A stretch of DNA of 64,000 nt from Bacteroidota bacterium (GTDB lineage Bacteria > Bacteroidota > Bacteroidia > Bacteroidales > DTGW01): positions 1 through 64,000 of the forward strand of contig JAKPQD010000206.1 of assembly GCA_029572965.1 (NCBI GenBank), given 5' to 3'. A model generated the notes under the pieces. That model was not told the origin of the DNA, made no database searches, and saw only the letters and a program-made list of their open reading frames with translations. Shown here piece by piece: positions 32,239-41,826 of this stretch. Both the position numbers and the translations under genes were made by a program. Within the stretch, counting starts at the first letter, position 1, and every line of letters begins with the position of its first letter.

Positions 32239-33789
32239 TTAATAGCCGGGATTTTGTTTGAGGTTTTGGTTTGAGTTTAGGTCACTGGCCGGAATGGGGT
32301 ATAAATCTAAATGTTCATCAGTAGAAACCCCGGCAGCGACGTTACCTTTCCAGGGCCATACATACGTTGATTTTGAAAATTGGCCAAAGCGGATTAGGTC
32401 TGTACGGCGATGCCCTTCCCAATACAATTCGCGGCTACGTTCGTCTATGATAAATTGAAGGTCAATGGTGCTAACATTCCCGGATGTACCTTTATAAGCC
32501 CGTTCGCGAACTTTATTAACATACGTAATTGCATCATCAATGGTAGCTCCAGAACCCCCGCGAAGGATAGCTTCAGCATACATCAGGTAAACATCAGCAA
32601 GACGGAATACAGGCCAGTCAGTATTGACAAAGTCGCCTCTATCTTTTGGCAGTTTACGGTCTTTGTTCATATTTCGGAATTTGGTAACGGCATAACCATT
32701 GGTAAAGTTGGCAATGTCAGTAATTTCAAGTGTTTGGCCATCGGTATGAAACAATGCCCTGGTATCAATAGTGCCGGTTACATCAGGGAATTTGCTTACA
32801 AAAGCGCTGGTAACGCGATTGCCACCCCATCCGCTGGCAATACCAAAGCTATCGGCTTTCATTGAGCCCCCTACCTGGGCATGAATAATATAATTCATGC
32901 CCCCATATCCGGTACTATGAAAAAAGTCATAGGTAAAAGCAAATATTATCTCGGGACTGGTATTATTGTCAGCCATAAAATTGTCTGAATAAGTAGGGGC
33001 CAAAGAATATCCTGCATCAATAACCTTTTTGCAATAAGTGATACATTCGGTATTTCTTTCAGTGCCTGTATAAACTTTGGCATTGAGGTAAAGTTTTGCC
33101 AAAAGGGTCCATGCAGCAGCTTTGTCGGCCCTGCCATATTCGAAACGGGGTTCGCCCAAATCATTTTGGGCTTCGAGCAGTTCGGTTTCTATGTATTTGA
33201 ACAAGTCGGCCCGGTTAACCTGTTTGGGATTAAAGAACCCAGGTTTGTCAGCCTCAGTAACAAAAGGTACATTCCCGAACAAATCAATGGCATGCCAATA
33301 GCTTAGAGCCCTGATAAACCTTGCTTCGGCTTTCATAAGGCCCATTCCCTGCACAGAGCTGTTGTCGTTGGCAGTCCTAATAAATTCGTTACATAACGAG
33401 ATGGTGTAATACAACCGGGAAAACATGGTAGTAATAAACTCGTTGTTGGGGGTCCAGGTTTGCCAATGAAAGTCTTTTATTGTGCCATCTGCCCAACAAT
33501 TGACAGCTTCGTCAGTACTAAGTTCCTGGCAATTCCAATAAAGCCTCAGATAATTGGAAAAACCTTCATCAAGGCCTGCAATATCAGGTTGTCCGGCAGG
33601 GCCTTGTTGGCCGCTAAGCGAAATACTGGTATAAAGTTTAGCCAAAGCTTGTTTGTAATCATCAGGCGTTTTGAAAACATTATTGGCTGTAGCAAGTTTT
33701 GAATCAATGGGGGTCACATCCAGATCCTTAGTACATGAGGATATCAATATAAGGGATGCAACAATGGGGAAAACTATATTTTTTTTCAT
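32239..33789 (-). CDS. SusD/RagB-family nutrient-binding outer-membrane lipoprotein
   Basis: The longest frame starts at 33825, but ATG 33789 starts the lipoprotein signal M-K-K-N-I-V-F-P with lipobox L-I-S-S-C, giving 516 residues. It shows the SusD landmarks: F-K-T-P-D-D-Y-K-Q-A-L near the start, E-A-R-F-I-R-A-L-S-Y-W in the TPR region, W-T-L-L-A-K-L-Y-L-N-A, and Y-P-I-P at the C-terminus. SusD forms the hinged lid on the SusC barrel and captures oligosaccharides or peptides at the cell surface. It follows the susC gene with about 36 bases between the genes. The substrate is unknown because no degrading enzyme is linked. Confidence 0.95.
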   Translation of the reverse strand: MKKNIVFPIVASLILISSCTKDLDVTPIDSKLATANNVFKTPDDYKQALAKLYTSISLSGQQGPAGQPDIAGLDEGFSNYLRLYWNCQELSTDEAVNCWADGTIKDFHWQTWTPNNEFITTMFSRLYYTISLCNEFIRTANDNSSVQGMGLMKAEARFIRALSYWHAIDLFGNVPFVTEADKPGFFNPKQVNRADLFKYIETELLEAQNDLGEPRFEYGRADKAAAWTLLAKLYLNAKVYTGTERNTECITYCKKVIDAGYSLAPTYSDNFMADNNTSPEIIFAFTYDFFHSTGYGGMNYIIHAQVGGSMKADSFGIASGWGGNRVTSAFVSKFPDVTGTIDTRALFHTDGQTLEITDIANFTNGYAVTKFRNMNKDRKLPKDRGDFVNTDWPVFRLADVYLMYAEAILRGGSGATIDDAITYVNKVRERAYKGTSGNVSTIDLQFIIDERSRELYWEGHRRTDLIRFGQFSKSTYVWPWKGNVAAGVSTDEHLDLYPIPASDLNSNQNLKQNPGY

Positions 33790-33825
33790 AACAGGCATAT
33801 TTAAAATTTTGTCAAAAAGCAGCAA

Positions 33826-36800
33826 TTAAAAATTCAATGAAAGAGAGACTAAATAAGTCCTTGGCCTTGGGTAGATGTTTTTATCAATGCCGCTTTCTAC
33901 TTCAGGGTCAAGGCCGGAGTATTTAGTTATGGTCAAGACATTTTGGACAGCAAAACCTAACCTGCCACTAAGTTTGTTGGTGATGATTTTATCAAAATTA
34001 TACCCTACGCTGATATTGTCTAATTTGAAAAATGAAGCATTTTCTACGTAGTAATCAGACCAATATTGAGGGCTTGCAAAATTAGTTTTTGACACGGCTT
34101 TAGGCAAGTTGTTGAAGTATCCTGATTGTAGATATAATTGTGCATAGTTGGCCTTTTCGGACAAAACATTGTTGTAAACATAGTTTCCAAGGTTGATACG
34201 GCTCGAAATAGAGAAATCTACCTTTTTGATGTTTCCTCTTGTTGAAATACCCATAGTTACGTCGGGTGCCGGTTTTTTGTAATAATACTTGTTGAGGTTA
34301 TTTCCACTTACATTGCCTTTTTTGCCACTACGGTCAACATAAAGCCCTTCAACAGGCCTTCCCTGGCTGTCATATACTTGTTGGTAAACAAAGAATGAAT
34401 TGGTAGGTTGCCCAACCGCACGAATTTGGATTTTGTTTCCTACTCCGCCTGAAATATCGCCATAATCCATACCCCTAAAAGTAGGGTCTTCAATATTTCT
34501 GAGCTTTGTTATTTCGTTTTCGTTGTAAGCTATGTTATAGCCAATTTCCCAAAAATAATCTTTTTGCGATACGATTACTCCATTGAGGCTAAATTCTATC
34601 CCTTTGTTTTCCAGGTTACCAATGTTTGTAGTTAAATAATTAGAAAAGTTTGTCCCGGCAGCTATTGGGATATTACTAATCAAGTCATTAGTTTTTCTGT
34701 AATACACTTCTAAAGCACCGTTTAGCCTGTTTTTGAAGAAACCATAATCAAGGGCTATGTTAGTAGTACTTGTTTCTTCCCATTTTATACGGGCATCGTA
34801 AGGATTGGGCCTCGATGTGTTAATAAATGTGTTGCCAAACTGAGTTTGTGCAGTAGAAGAACTGCTTTGGTATGTGGCCAAATATGGGTAATAGGTATAT
34901 GATTTTTCCGGGTCCCCAATATTTTCCTGACCTGTAATCCCATAACCTAAACGAAGTTTAAGGGTACTTAACCACGAAACGTCTTTTAAAAAGGCCTCAT
35001 CGTTAATTTTCCACCCCAAAGCAACAGAAGGGAAGAGCCCCCAACGGCTATCTTTGCCAAATTTTGACGAGCCATCATTACGCAGGGTAAAAGTTATTAA
35101 ATACCTGTCTAATAATGTATAATTGATACGGCCAAAGAATGAAACCAGGTAGTTTTCACTTTTATATCCGGTAGTGTCAATTTTTATAGGGGCTACCAGG
35201 TTTTGTTTTATATCTTCTTTTTCTCTGTAAAAATATTGCCAGGAATAGCCGGCAGTGATGTCAATTTTACTGTTGATAGCCGATAAATCTTTTACATAAT
35301 TCAGGTAAAAATCTAAAAGCTGGTTTTTTAAAGTTTGGGTATAAGTTTGTTTTCTTCCAATTCCATCACGGAAAGTAAAGGCAGCAATGGTATCGCAGTT
35401 GTTGTGCCCTTTACTTGAGCTCAAATCATAGCCAACATTGAGGTTAGCCCTTAGCTCGGGCAAAAAGTGAAATTTATAATCAAATTGGGCATTCCCAATA
35501 CTTCTTTTAACAGTAGCTTTGTTATCAGTTTGCTCAATCATGGCTACAGGGTTTTTTGTAGCTATGGCATTAGGGTCTCCATTAACATTGATGCTCCCGT
35601 CAGGGTTTACTTCCGAAATATTGACAAAGGTAGTATATCCCCCAAACCTGGTATTGCCATTCATGACAGGTTGCGTAGGGTCAAATGCTACAGCAGCACC
35701 AATAGCATCGTCCACACTAAAGTTATTGTCAGTGTACATGCCTTTTACATTAAGGTTAACTTTTAGATGGTCATCGAAAAATTTAGGGTCAATAGCCAAT
35801 GCCAGGGTTTTCCTGTCCATATTTTTTTTCTTCAAAATACCATCCTGGTCTGTATAACCTAATGAAACACGGAAAGGCATTTTTTTAATTCCGCCGGATA
35901 TACTCAGGTTGTGGTCTTGGTTGAAAGCATTTTGATATATCTCCTTTTGCCAGTTAGTATTGGCAGTGCCTAAACGTTGAAGTGAAGCTGCTGTTACGCC
36001 AGAGCCTTTTATAGTGGACCTTTCTAAGGCCAATTGACGCAATTCATCCCCTGTCATCACGTCATAATAGTCAATGACCGTACTAACAGAGGTAGTATTG
36101 TTGTAACTGACTATAATATTCCCTTCTTTGCCTTTTTTAGTAGTGATAATAATTACCCCGTTAGAAGCTCTTGAACCATAAATGGCTGTAGCAGAAGCAT
36201 CTTTTAATACAGAAAAAGACTCAATATCACTGGGGTTAATGGTAGAAAGGCTGTTAGGCTGTCCTGAAACCGGGGTGTTATCAATAGGGACACCATCAAT
36301 AACAATAAGCGGGTCATTACTGGCGGTTAATGAAGAACCGCCCCTGACACGGATAGTAGCCCCACCTCCTGGTGAACCATCATTGGTAGTGATTACAACT
36401 CCGGCAGTTTTGCCGATAATAAGGTCCTGAGGAGTAGTAACTGCTCCTTTATTGAACTCTTTAGTGCTAACAACAGCTACAGAGCCCGTTGCATCAGACT
36501 TTTTTACGGTACCATAACCTATAACCACGATTTCATCAAGCTTGGTTACAGACTCTTTTAGCGAAATATCAAGAGTAGTGCTTGTTTGTGCAACAACCTC
36601 CTGGTTTTCGTACCCAATGAATGAAAAAACAATAACATCATTTGGATTAGCGTTGATAGAATAAACCCCATCAAAAGAAGAAAGTGTACCCTTTGTTGTC
36701 CCCTTGATTGAGATATTTACGCCCGGGATAGGGCTACCGTCTTTAGCATCGGTAACAGTCCCTTTAATGGTCAATTGCTGGGCAAAGCTTGTAAGCCCAA

Positions 36801-36837
36801 TAATTGTTGCCATAATCGAAAGTAAGATTTTTTTCAT
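33826..36837 (-). CDS. SusC/RagA-family TonB-linked outer-membrane transporter
   Basis: A 1003-residue protein with signal peptide (1-20), a CarboxypepD_reg-like domain (I-K-G-T-V-T-D-A-K-D-G-S-P-I-P-G-V, 24-90), a TonB-box-like D-E-I-V-V-I-G-Y-G-T near 102-110, the plug domain (D-P-L-I-V-I-D-G-V-P-I, S-A-T-A-I-Y-G-S-R-A-S-N-G-V) and a 22-strand-type barrel ending Y-L-V-S-L-S-L-N-F. It imports nutrients captured by SusD using TonB energy. It is the first gene of the susCDE operon, read from a TACTTTTG promoter with a LacI-type palindrome upstream. Confidence 0.97.
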   Translation of the reverse strand: MKKILLSIMATIIGLTSFAQQLTIKGTVTDAKDGSPIPGVNISIKGTTKGTLSSFDGVYSINANPNDVIVFSFIGYENQEVVAQTSTTLDISLKESVTKLDEIVVIGYGTVKKSDATGSVAVVSTKEFNKGAVTTPQDLIIGKTAGVVITTNDGSPGGGATIRVRGGSSLTASNDPLIVIDGVPIDNTPVSGQPNSLSTINPSDIESFSVLKDASATAIYGSRASNGVIIITTKKGKEGNIIVSYNNTTSVSTVIDYYDVMTGDELRQLALERSTIKGSGVTAASLQRLGTANTNWQKEIYQNAFNQDHNLSISGGIKKMPFRVSLGYTDQDGILKKKNMDRKTLALAIDPKFFDDHLKVNLNVKGMYTDNNFSVDDAIGAAVAFDPTQPVMNGNTRFGGYTTFVNISEVNPDGSINVNGDPNAIATKNPVAMIEQTDNKATVKRSIGNAQFDYKFHFLPELRANLNVGYDLSSSKGHNNCDTIAAFTFRDGIGRKQTYTQTLKNQLLDFYLNYVKDLSAINSKIDITAGYSWQYFYREKEDIKQNLVAPIKIDTTGYKSENYLVSFFGRINYTLLDRYLITFTLRNDGSSKFGKDSRWGLFPSVALGWKINDEAFLKDVSWLSTLKLRLGYGITGQENIGDPEKSYTYYPYLATYQSSSSTAQTQFGNTFINTSRPNPYDARIKWEETSTTNIALDYGFFKNRLNGALEVYYRKTNDLISNIPIAAGTNFSNYLTTNIGNLENKGIEFSLNGVIVSQKDYFWEIGYNIAYNENEITKLRNIEDPTFRGMDYGDISGGVGNKIQIRAVGQPTNSFFVYQQVYDSQGRPVEGLYVDRSGKKGNVSGNNLNKYYYKKPAPDVTMGISTRGNIKKVDFSISSRINLGNYVYNNVLSEKANYAQLYLQSGYFNNLPKAVSKTNFASPQYWSDYYVENASFFKLDNISVGYNFDKIITNKLSGRLGFAVQNVLTITKYSGLDPEVESGIDKNIYPRPRTYLVSLSLNF

Positions 36838-36871
36838 ATGACTACTTTTTTTGTGTTTAGTTCGTTTACTG

Positions 36872-36879
36872 CAAAAGTA
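36872..36879 (-). promoter_or_regulatory. -7 promoter element of susCDE
   Basis: TACTTTTG on the minus strand, 35 bases before the susC ATG, fits TAnnTTTG. At the -33 distance there is only a T-run rather than TTTG, as expected for an activated promoter. Confidence 0.55.
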
Positions 36880-36969
36880 AAATATGAGTTAAGCGTTAAA
36901 AAGATTTAAGTTAATAAAATTTTACGAAAAATTAAAAAACAAGGCATTTTAAGCTTGAAAAGGCAAGTT

Positions 36970-36981
36970 GCAAACGTTTGC
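36970..36981. promoter_or_regulatory. LacI/PurR-type operator palindrome upstream of susC
   Basis: GCAAACGTTTGC is a perfect 12-bp palindrome with the central CG that LacI/GalR-family regulators require; it is the core of the classical PurR operator. It lies 133 bases upstream of the susC start and about 90 bases upstream of the -7 element. No LacI-family gene is in the window. Confidence 0.5.
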
Positions 36982-37009
36982 GGGAAAATTGCAGGAGAGA
37001 ACAAAAGAA

Positions 37010-37044
37010 AAAAAGGCATAAGTGCTTTAAACTTATGCCTTTTT
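37010..37044 (-). terminator. Terminator of the 82-codon cysteine protein gene
   Basis: AAAAAGGCATAAG (37010-37022) pairs with CTTATGCCTTTTT (37032-37044) around a 9-base loop, giving A- and T-rich flanks on both strands. It separates the small gene from the susC promoter region. Confidence 0.85.
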
Positions 37045-37070
37045 CTTTTTCTTCAGTTATTGCAAGCGAA

Positions 37071-37319
37071 TCAGTTGTTTTGCCAGTGTGCTATGGCTTT
37101 ATAATTATCATTCAATGTAGCTTTACATTTTAAATGGCTTATAACAAGCTCTCTCTTGTCGTGGTCAGATAAAGACCTGAACCATGCAGCTTTATCCGGT
37201 GTTGACTTTTTTTGTACCCACTGAAAAAAGCAGTTACATCCATGTTTGCCACGCTGACAATAAAACATGGAATTGAGGATGAGTTCGTCAAAATATATGG
37301 TTGAGTTTACAATTTTCAT
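37071..37319 (-). CDS. Small cysteine-containing protein divergent from Rrf2
   Basis: An 82-residue soluble protein. It has the motif F-Y-C-Q-R-G-K-H-G-C-N-C-F-F (Cys at 20, 27 and 29) and one more Cys near residue 65 in H-L-K-C-K. The spacing suits metal or Fe-S binding, but no known family was recognised. It is divergently transcribed from an Rrf2 regulator gene, from which it is 168 bases away; each gene has its own TAnnTTTG element. That layout suggests Rrf2 may control it. Confidence 0.65.
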   Translation of the reverse strand: MKIVNSTIYFDELILNSMFYCQRGKHGCNCFFQWVQKKSTPDKAAWFRSLSDHDKRELVISHLKCKATLNDNYKAIAHWQNN

Positions 37320-37342
37320 AAGTTTATCAAGTTTTGTTATAT

Positions 37343-37350
37343 CAAAATTA
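37343..37350 (-). promoter_or_regulatory. -7 promoter element of the small cysteine protein gene
   Basis: TAATTTTG on the minus strand, 24 bases before the ATG at 37319. Confidence 0.5.
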
Positions 37351-37461
37351 ATACATCAAAACAGCTAAGTAAAGAGCTATTATACTCAATTTTAGATAGA
37401 ATAAACCGAAAAGTGCGATGGTAGAAATACGATGAAATGTTTTTCATTGCTAAAAAAAGTA

Positions 37462-37469
37462 TATTTTTG
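37462..37469 (+). promoter_or_regulatory. -7 promoter element of the Rrf2 gene
   Basis: TATTTTTG fits TAnnTTTG and lies 19 bases before the ATG at 37488. This makes the upstream in-frame starts (37437 onward) unlikely. Confidence 0.5.
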
Positions 37470-37487
37470 GTATTTAAATACTTATTT

Positions 37488-37889
37488 ATGGCAAAGATTG
37501 TAAACCTGTCAGAAGCATCGTCAATAGCATTACACGCAATGATATTAATTGGAAGGGCCAAAGGAGGCTCAATTAATGTTGATCAAATTGCAGAAGTAAT
37601 CAACTCGTCAAGGCACCATGTGGCAAAGGTAATGCAAAGGCTTGTAAAGGAAGGCTTTGTCAATTCATATCGTGGCCCTCATGGCGGTTTTTTTCTGGTT
37701 CGAAAACCAGAGCAAATAAATTTGCTTGAAATATATGAAGCTATTGAAGGAAAGGTAAGCCCAAGTGCATGCCCTATGGATAAACCAGTATGCAACTTTG
37801 GCATGTGTTTTATGGATAACATTGCCCGCGAACTTACTGTACAGTTTACCGATTACCTTAAAAGCCAAACTTTAGCTAAATATTTGTAA
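37488..37889 (+). CDS. Rrf2-family transcriptional regulator
   Basis: With the start at 37488 (M-A-K-I-V-N-L-S-E-A) it has 133 residues, the normal length. The winged helix shows I-N-V-D-Q-I-A-E-V-I-N-S-S-R-H-H-V-A-K-V-M followed by R-G-P-H-G-G-F-F-L. A Cys cluster C-P-M-D-K-P-V-C-N-F-G-M-C (three Cys) is placed where IscR/NsrR bind an Fe-S cluster, so it likely senses nitric oxide, oxidants or iron-sulfur status. Its divergent neighbour is the 82-codon Cys protein, a likely target. The extended frame from 37437 lies upstream of the promoter. Confidence 0.92.
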   Translation: MAKIVNLSEASSIALHAMILIGRAKGGSINVDQIAEVINSSRHHVAKVMQRLVKEGFVNSYRGPHGGFFLVRKPEQINLLEIYEAIEGKVSPSACPMDKPVCNFGMCFMDNIARELTVQFTDYLKSQTLAKYL

Positions 37890-38095
37890 GCTTATCAACT
37901 AATAAGCGCAGGTTTTAAAAGGGCCTACACTTTGCATTGATGAATATTCTTGTTTTTTGTAAAGTAAAAAATAAGGCTTTCATTTTTTTCATAACTCAGT
38001 TTTTTTTACTAACTTCAATTAAAAATGAGCTTCTAAGAATTTTTTTAAGTGGTTATTATCAAGTTTACTTCTCTATACCAATAATAATATTTATT

Positions 38096-41000
38096 ATGAG
38101 GACCAATGCCACTAAAAATTTTGTTGACCAGACAATAGATGCATTGTCAAACAATAGTGACACGCTACCCGAAAAAGAAAAAGATGTTTATACTTTACTT
38201 GAAAATGTATCTGTTGCAAAAGATATATTAGAAAGTGAACTGAACAAAAAAGAAAACGAAATAAAGCCCAATAAGGGGAAAAATTGTATCCAGTCTTTTG
38301 TAAATACATTGTGCGGATATATAGGGGCATACCAGGTATTTATCGGGCGCATGTCTGAGAGTATAGAAGGCATTGTTGAAATTATTTTGAGCAATGACAT
38401 TGAAAATGCTGATAAGATTAAACATGTAAAAATTGAAGGGACTCCATTTAGTAAATGCAAAGAAATAGATATGCTGGTGTGTACAGAAGCACCGTTAAAA
38501 TCTTTTCCGGGCCTTACAAAAATTACCAGTATTGAACCCAAAAGCCTGATACAATATGTTCACAAAAAGTCAGGGGCTGTTTGTCTTGCCCTCTTCAATA
38601 GTTATGCAATGGACGTATCCAAGACTGAAGAAGTTCTGGAGTCCTTTATCCCTGAAATGGTTAATTTTGTAAACGAAAATGAAAATATCAACAATATAGA
38701 ACAAAGCCTTGCCAGGTATAAGCATATTGTAGAAACACTTTCAGAATATATTGTAATAAATAAAATTGAAAATGGCAAGGTCATAAACATCTCGCATAGT
38801 GATATTTGTCAAAAGGTTACAGGGTATTCTATGGAAGATTATAAGAATGACCCTGATTTGTGGCTCAAAATGGTGTACGAAGCCGACAAAAGGTACGTCA
38901 CAGAGCAGCTAAACAAAATTATATTTGGGATAGAGGTAAAAGCTTTTGAACACAGGATATACCACAAAAACGGCACAGTAAGGTGGATTCGCAATACACC
39001 GGTACTTTTTTACAATGCCATGCACCAACCAGTTGAATATGTTGCCATTATCAATGATATTTCAGAGCTCAAGCAAGTAGAACTGAAGATGATAGAAAGT
39101 GAAAAGCACTATAAAATGCTTTTCAATGAGATGAACAGTGGTTTTGGGCTTCACGAAATGATATATGATGAAAATGGCAATCCGGCAGATTATCGGTTTA
39201 TAGAGGTAAACCTTGCTTATGAAAGGCTTACTGGTTTAAAAAGAGAGGCTATTATTGGCAAAAGGCTTTTGGAAATTCTTCCCGGAATTGACAAAGAATG
39301 GATTATGCGCTATGGGCAAGTTGTCAAAACGGGTATCCCTGAAACATTTGTCAAATATGAGCCATTGTTTGACAGGCATTATGAAGTGGTGGCATATTCG
39401 CCCGATAAAGATTTGTTTGCAGTAGTATTTAATGATGTCAGCGATAGGGTAAAAGCCCGCGAACAGTTAGAAGAGCGAGAAAACCGCTATCGCAGCATTG
39501 TGGAGTTGTCGCCTGATGCCATTGTAATTTTTGCCAACGAAGAAATTGTATATGCCAACAACAAAGCTGCCAATCTATTTGGCTTTTGTTCAGCTCAGCA
39601 AATGCAAGGCAGAAATGTGAAAGAATTTTTCAGAAATGCCTATATTGATGAGGTCAAATTAAATGTAGTCAAAGAATTTGAAGAAAAACTGCCCGGACGG
39701 TTAGTTGAAGAGCAAATTAAAAAGCAAGACGGGACTTTAGTTGAAGTAGAAATTTCGGCTGCCCCTGTTTTTTTGGGGAAAAAAACCATACAACTAATAA
39801 TCAGGGACATCAGCCAGCGTAAACGAACCGAAGCTGCCCTTATACGCAGTGAAGAAAGGTTTTTGATGGCTATGGATGCTGTAAATGACGGTGTTTTTGA
39901 GTGGGACCTCAAAGCAAATGAGGTATATTACAGTCCGCGAAATTATAACATGCTCGGATATGAAGTGAACGAATTCGAGCCAAAACATGCTGTATGGGAG
40001 AGCATGATACATGAAGAAGATAAAGCCAATAACCTTGCAGAGTTTCAGCGCCATTTGCGGGGCGAAAGTGAGATGTATGAGCTCGAATACAGGGTTAGGA
40101 CAAAATCGGGCCAGTACAAATGGATTTCTGAAAGGGGCAAAATTTTAGAAAGGGACAAAACGGGCAACCCTATACGTATTATTGGAATCCATAGTGATAT
40201 TGATGCCCGCAAGGCGATGGAAGAAAACCTCAGGAACGAGGCAGAGTTTATCAACAACCTGATGAACATTGCCCCGGTGGGCATTTTTATAGTGACAGTT
40301 GACGGCAAAATACCATTTGCCAATGACCTGGCAATACAAATGATAAGGTTGAAGCCTGGCCAGGACGGATACTATAATGTTCCACAATACAAGGTTTACG
40401 ACAGCGATGGCAAAGAAGTTAATTTTCAGGATTTGCCAATTTATAACGCTTTCAAAAGTATGACCTCTGCATTACATCAAAGGTTTTGGTACGAGTCTGA
40501 AGGGAAGAAGATTTTTGTAGAAACCAATATGCGGCCTTCTGTTTCGCTGTACCAAAAAAAAGAGGGGTTCATTATAGTTGTGTCTGATATTACCAACCAG
40601 ATAGATGCCGAGAATAAATTGCGACAGGCCAAAGAAAAGGCCGAAGAGAGCGACAGGCTAAAGTCGGCCTTTTTGGCCAACATGAGCCACGAAATACGTA
40701 CCCCGATGAATGGAATCATTGGTTTTTCCACCTTATTGGCAAAGCCAGATTTGACGCAGGACAAACGCGATAATTACTTGAATATAGTCCAAAACAGTGC
40801 CAATCAGCTCCTTTCTATTATCAACGACATACTGGATATATCAAAAATTGAAGCTGGGCAGATGCAGATTGACCATTCGCACCTCAAGCTCAATGATTTG
40901 CTTGACAGTCTTCACCTTCAGTTTATAAAAGAAAAAAAAGACAAAGGGAAAGAACACGTGGGTTTGTTTTTAAAGAAAGGGCTTTTGGATGAGGCTTCGC

Positions 41001-41782
41001 ATATTATCAGCGACAAAATACGTATTGGACAAATACTATCTAACCTGCTGGGCAATGCCATCAAGTTTACCGAAAAAGGCAGCATTGAATTTGGCTACAC
41101 CATAAATAATAACAAATGGATTGAGTTTTACATCCGCGATACGGGTATTGGCATCCCGGCCGAAAAAGGCAAGTTGATATTTGAGCGTTTCAGGCAAATA
41201 GATGAAACTACAGCCAGAACTTATGGAGGTACGGGTTTGGGGCTTTCTATCAGTAAAGGCATTGTTGATTTGATGAAGGGGAAAATCTGGTTTGAATATG
41301 AAATAGGCGTTGGTACAGTCTTTTATTTTACAGTGCCTTACAATCCGCTGAAAAATGTACAGCAAACAGAAACTGTTAAATTAGTATCAGCAGACGAAAA
41401 TCATAGCCTTGAGGGATACGAAGTGTTAGTAGTTGAAGATGTGCCGGAGAACTTTTACCTGCTGCGCGAAATACTTGAAGAAGCCGGGGCGCACATATTG
41501 TATGCTTCAGATGGAAAAACCGGGCTTTCAATATTGAAAAATACTGAAAAAATAGATTTCATATTGCTCGATATCAGGCTTCCGGATATCAGTGGATATG
41601 ATTTGGCCCGACAGATGAGAAAAGAAAAGCCCGATGTCCCAATTATTGCACAAACGGCTTACGGGCTTTCAGGCGACCGCGAAAAAGCCCTGGCAGCAGG
41701 GTGCGTAGATTATATTTCAAAGCCTATTGTGGCAGACGAATTGATGAAAGTGATAAAAAGAAATATAACGCCGAAGCAATAG
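38096..41782 (+). CDS. Multi-PAS hybrid sensor histidine kinase
   Basis: The open frame begins at 37937, but its first 53 codons are very AT-rich and M54 (ATG 38096, M-R-T-N-A-T-K) starts the hydrophilic part; I prefer this start (1228 residues) with reservation, because the hydrophobic leader could be a membrane anchor. A GAF-like region (about 60-200) is followed by about five PAS domains with PAC ends such as G-T-V-R-W-I-R-N and Q-Y-K-W-I-S-E-R-G. Then come HisKA (S-H-E-I-R-T-P-M-N), HATPase (N-A-I-K-F-T, D-T-G-I-G-I, G-T-G-L-G-L) and a receiver domain with Asp in I-L-L-D-I-R-L-P. No output domain is present. Confidence 0.9.
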   Translation: MRTNATKNFVDQTIDALSNNSDTLPEKEKDVYTLLENVSVAKDILESELNKKENEIKPNKGKNCIQSFVNTLCGYIGAYQVFIGRMSESIEGIVEIILSNDIENADKIKHVKIEGTPFSKCKEIDMLVCTEAPLKSFPGLTKITSIEPKSLIQYVHKKSGAVCLALFNSYAMDVSKTEEVLESFIPEMVNFVNENENINNIEQSLARYKHIVETLSEYIVINKIENGKVINISHSDICQKVTGYSMEDYKNDPDLWLKMVYEADKRYVTEQLNKIIFGIEVKAFEHRIYHKNGTVRWIRNTPVLFYNAMHQPVEYVAIINDISELKQVELKMIESEKHYKMLFNEMNSGFGLHEMIYDENGNPADYRFIEVNLAYERLTGLKREAIIGKRLLEILPGIDKEWIMRYGQVVKTGIPETFVKYEPLFDRHYEVVAYSPDKDLFAVVFNDVSDRVKAREQLEERENRYRSIVELSPDAIVIFANEEIVYANNKAANLFGFCSAQQMQGRNVKEFFRNAYIDEVKLNVVKEFEEKLPGRLVEEQIKKQDGTLVEVEISAAPVFLGKKTIQLIIRDISQRKRTEAALIRSEERFLMAMDAVNDGVFEWDLKANEVYYSPRNYNMLGYEVNEFEPKHAVWESMIHEEDKANNLAEFQRHLRGESEMYELEYRVRTKSGQYKWISERGKILERDKTGNPIRIIGIHSDIDARKAMEENLRNEAEFINNLMNIAPVGIFIVTVDGKIPFANDLAIQMIRLKPGQDGYYNVPQYKVYDSDGKEVNFQDLPIYNAFKSMTSALHQRFWYESEGKKIFVETNMRPSVSLYQKKEGFIIVVSDITNQIDAENKLRQAKEKAEESDRLKSAFLANMSHEIRTPMNGIIGFSTLLAKPDLTQDKRDNYLNIVQNSANQLLSIINDILDISKIEAGQMQIDHSHLKLNDLLDSLHLQFIKEKKDKGKEHVGLFLKKGLLDEASHIISDKIRIGQILSNLLGNAIKFTEKGSIEFGYTINNNKWIEFYIRDTGIGIPAEKGKLIFERFRQIDETTARTYGGTGLGLSISKGIVDLMKGKIWFEYEIGVGTVFYFTVPYNPLKNVQQTETVKLVSADENHSLEGYEVLVVEDVPENFYLLREILEEAGAHILYASDGKTGLSILKNTEKIDFILLDIRLPDISGYDLARQMRKEKPDVPIIAQTAYGLSGDREKALAAGCVDYISKPIVADELMKVIKRNITPKQ

Positions 41783-41826
41783 AGAAATCAGGACTTCAAA
41801 GTAAATTGAGGGGGTATAAAGAAATA

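Noticed and set aside
37937-38095. Hydrophobic N-terminal extension of the multi-PAS kinase
   Set aside because: Very AT-rich codons and a hydrophilic start at 38096 favour a soluble protein; kept only as an alternative start.
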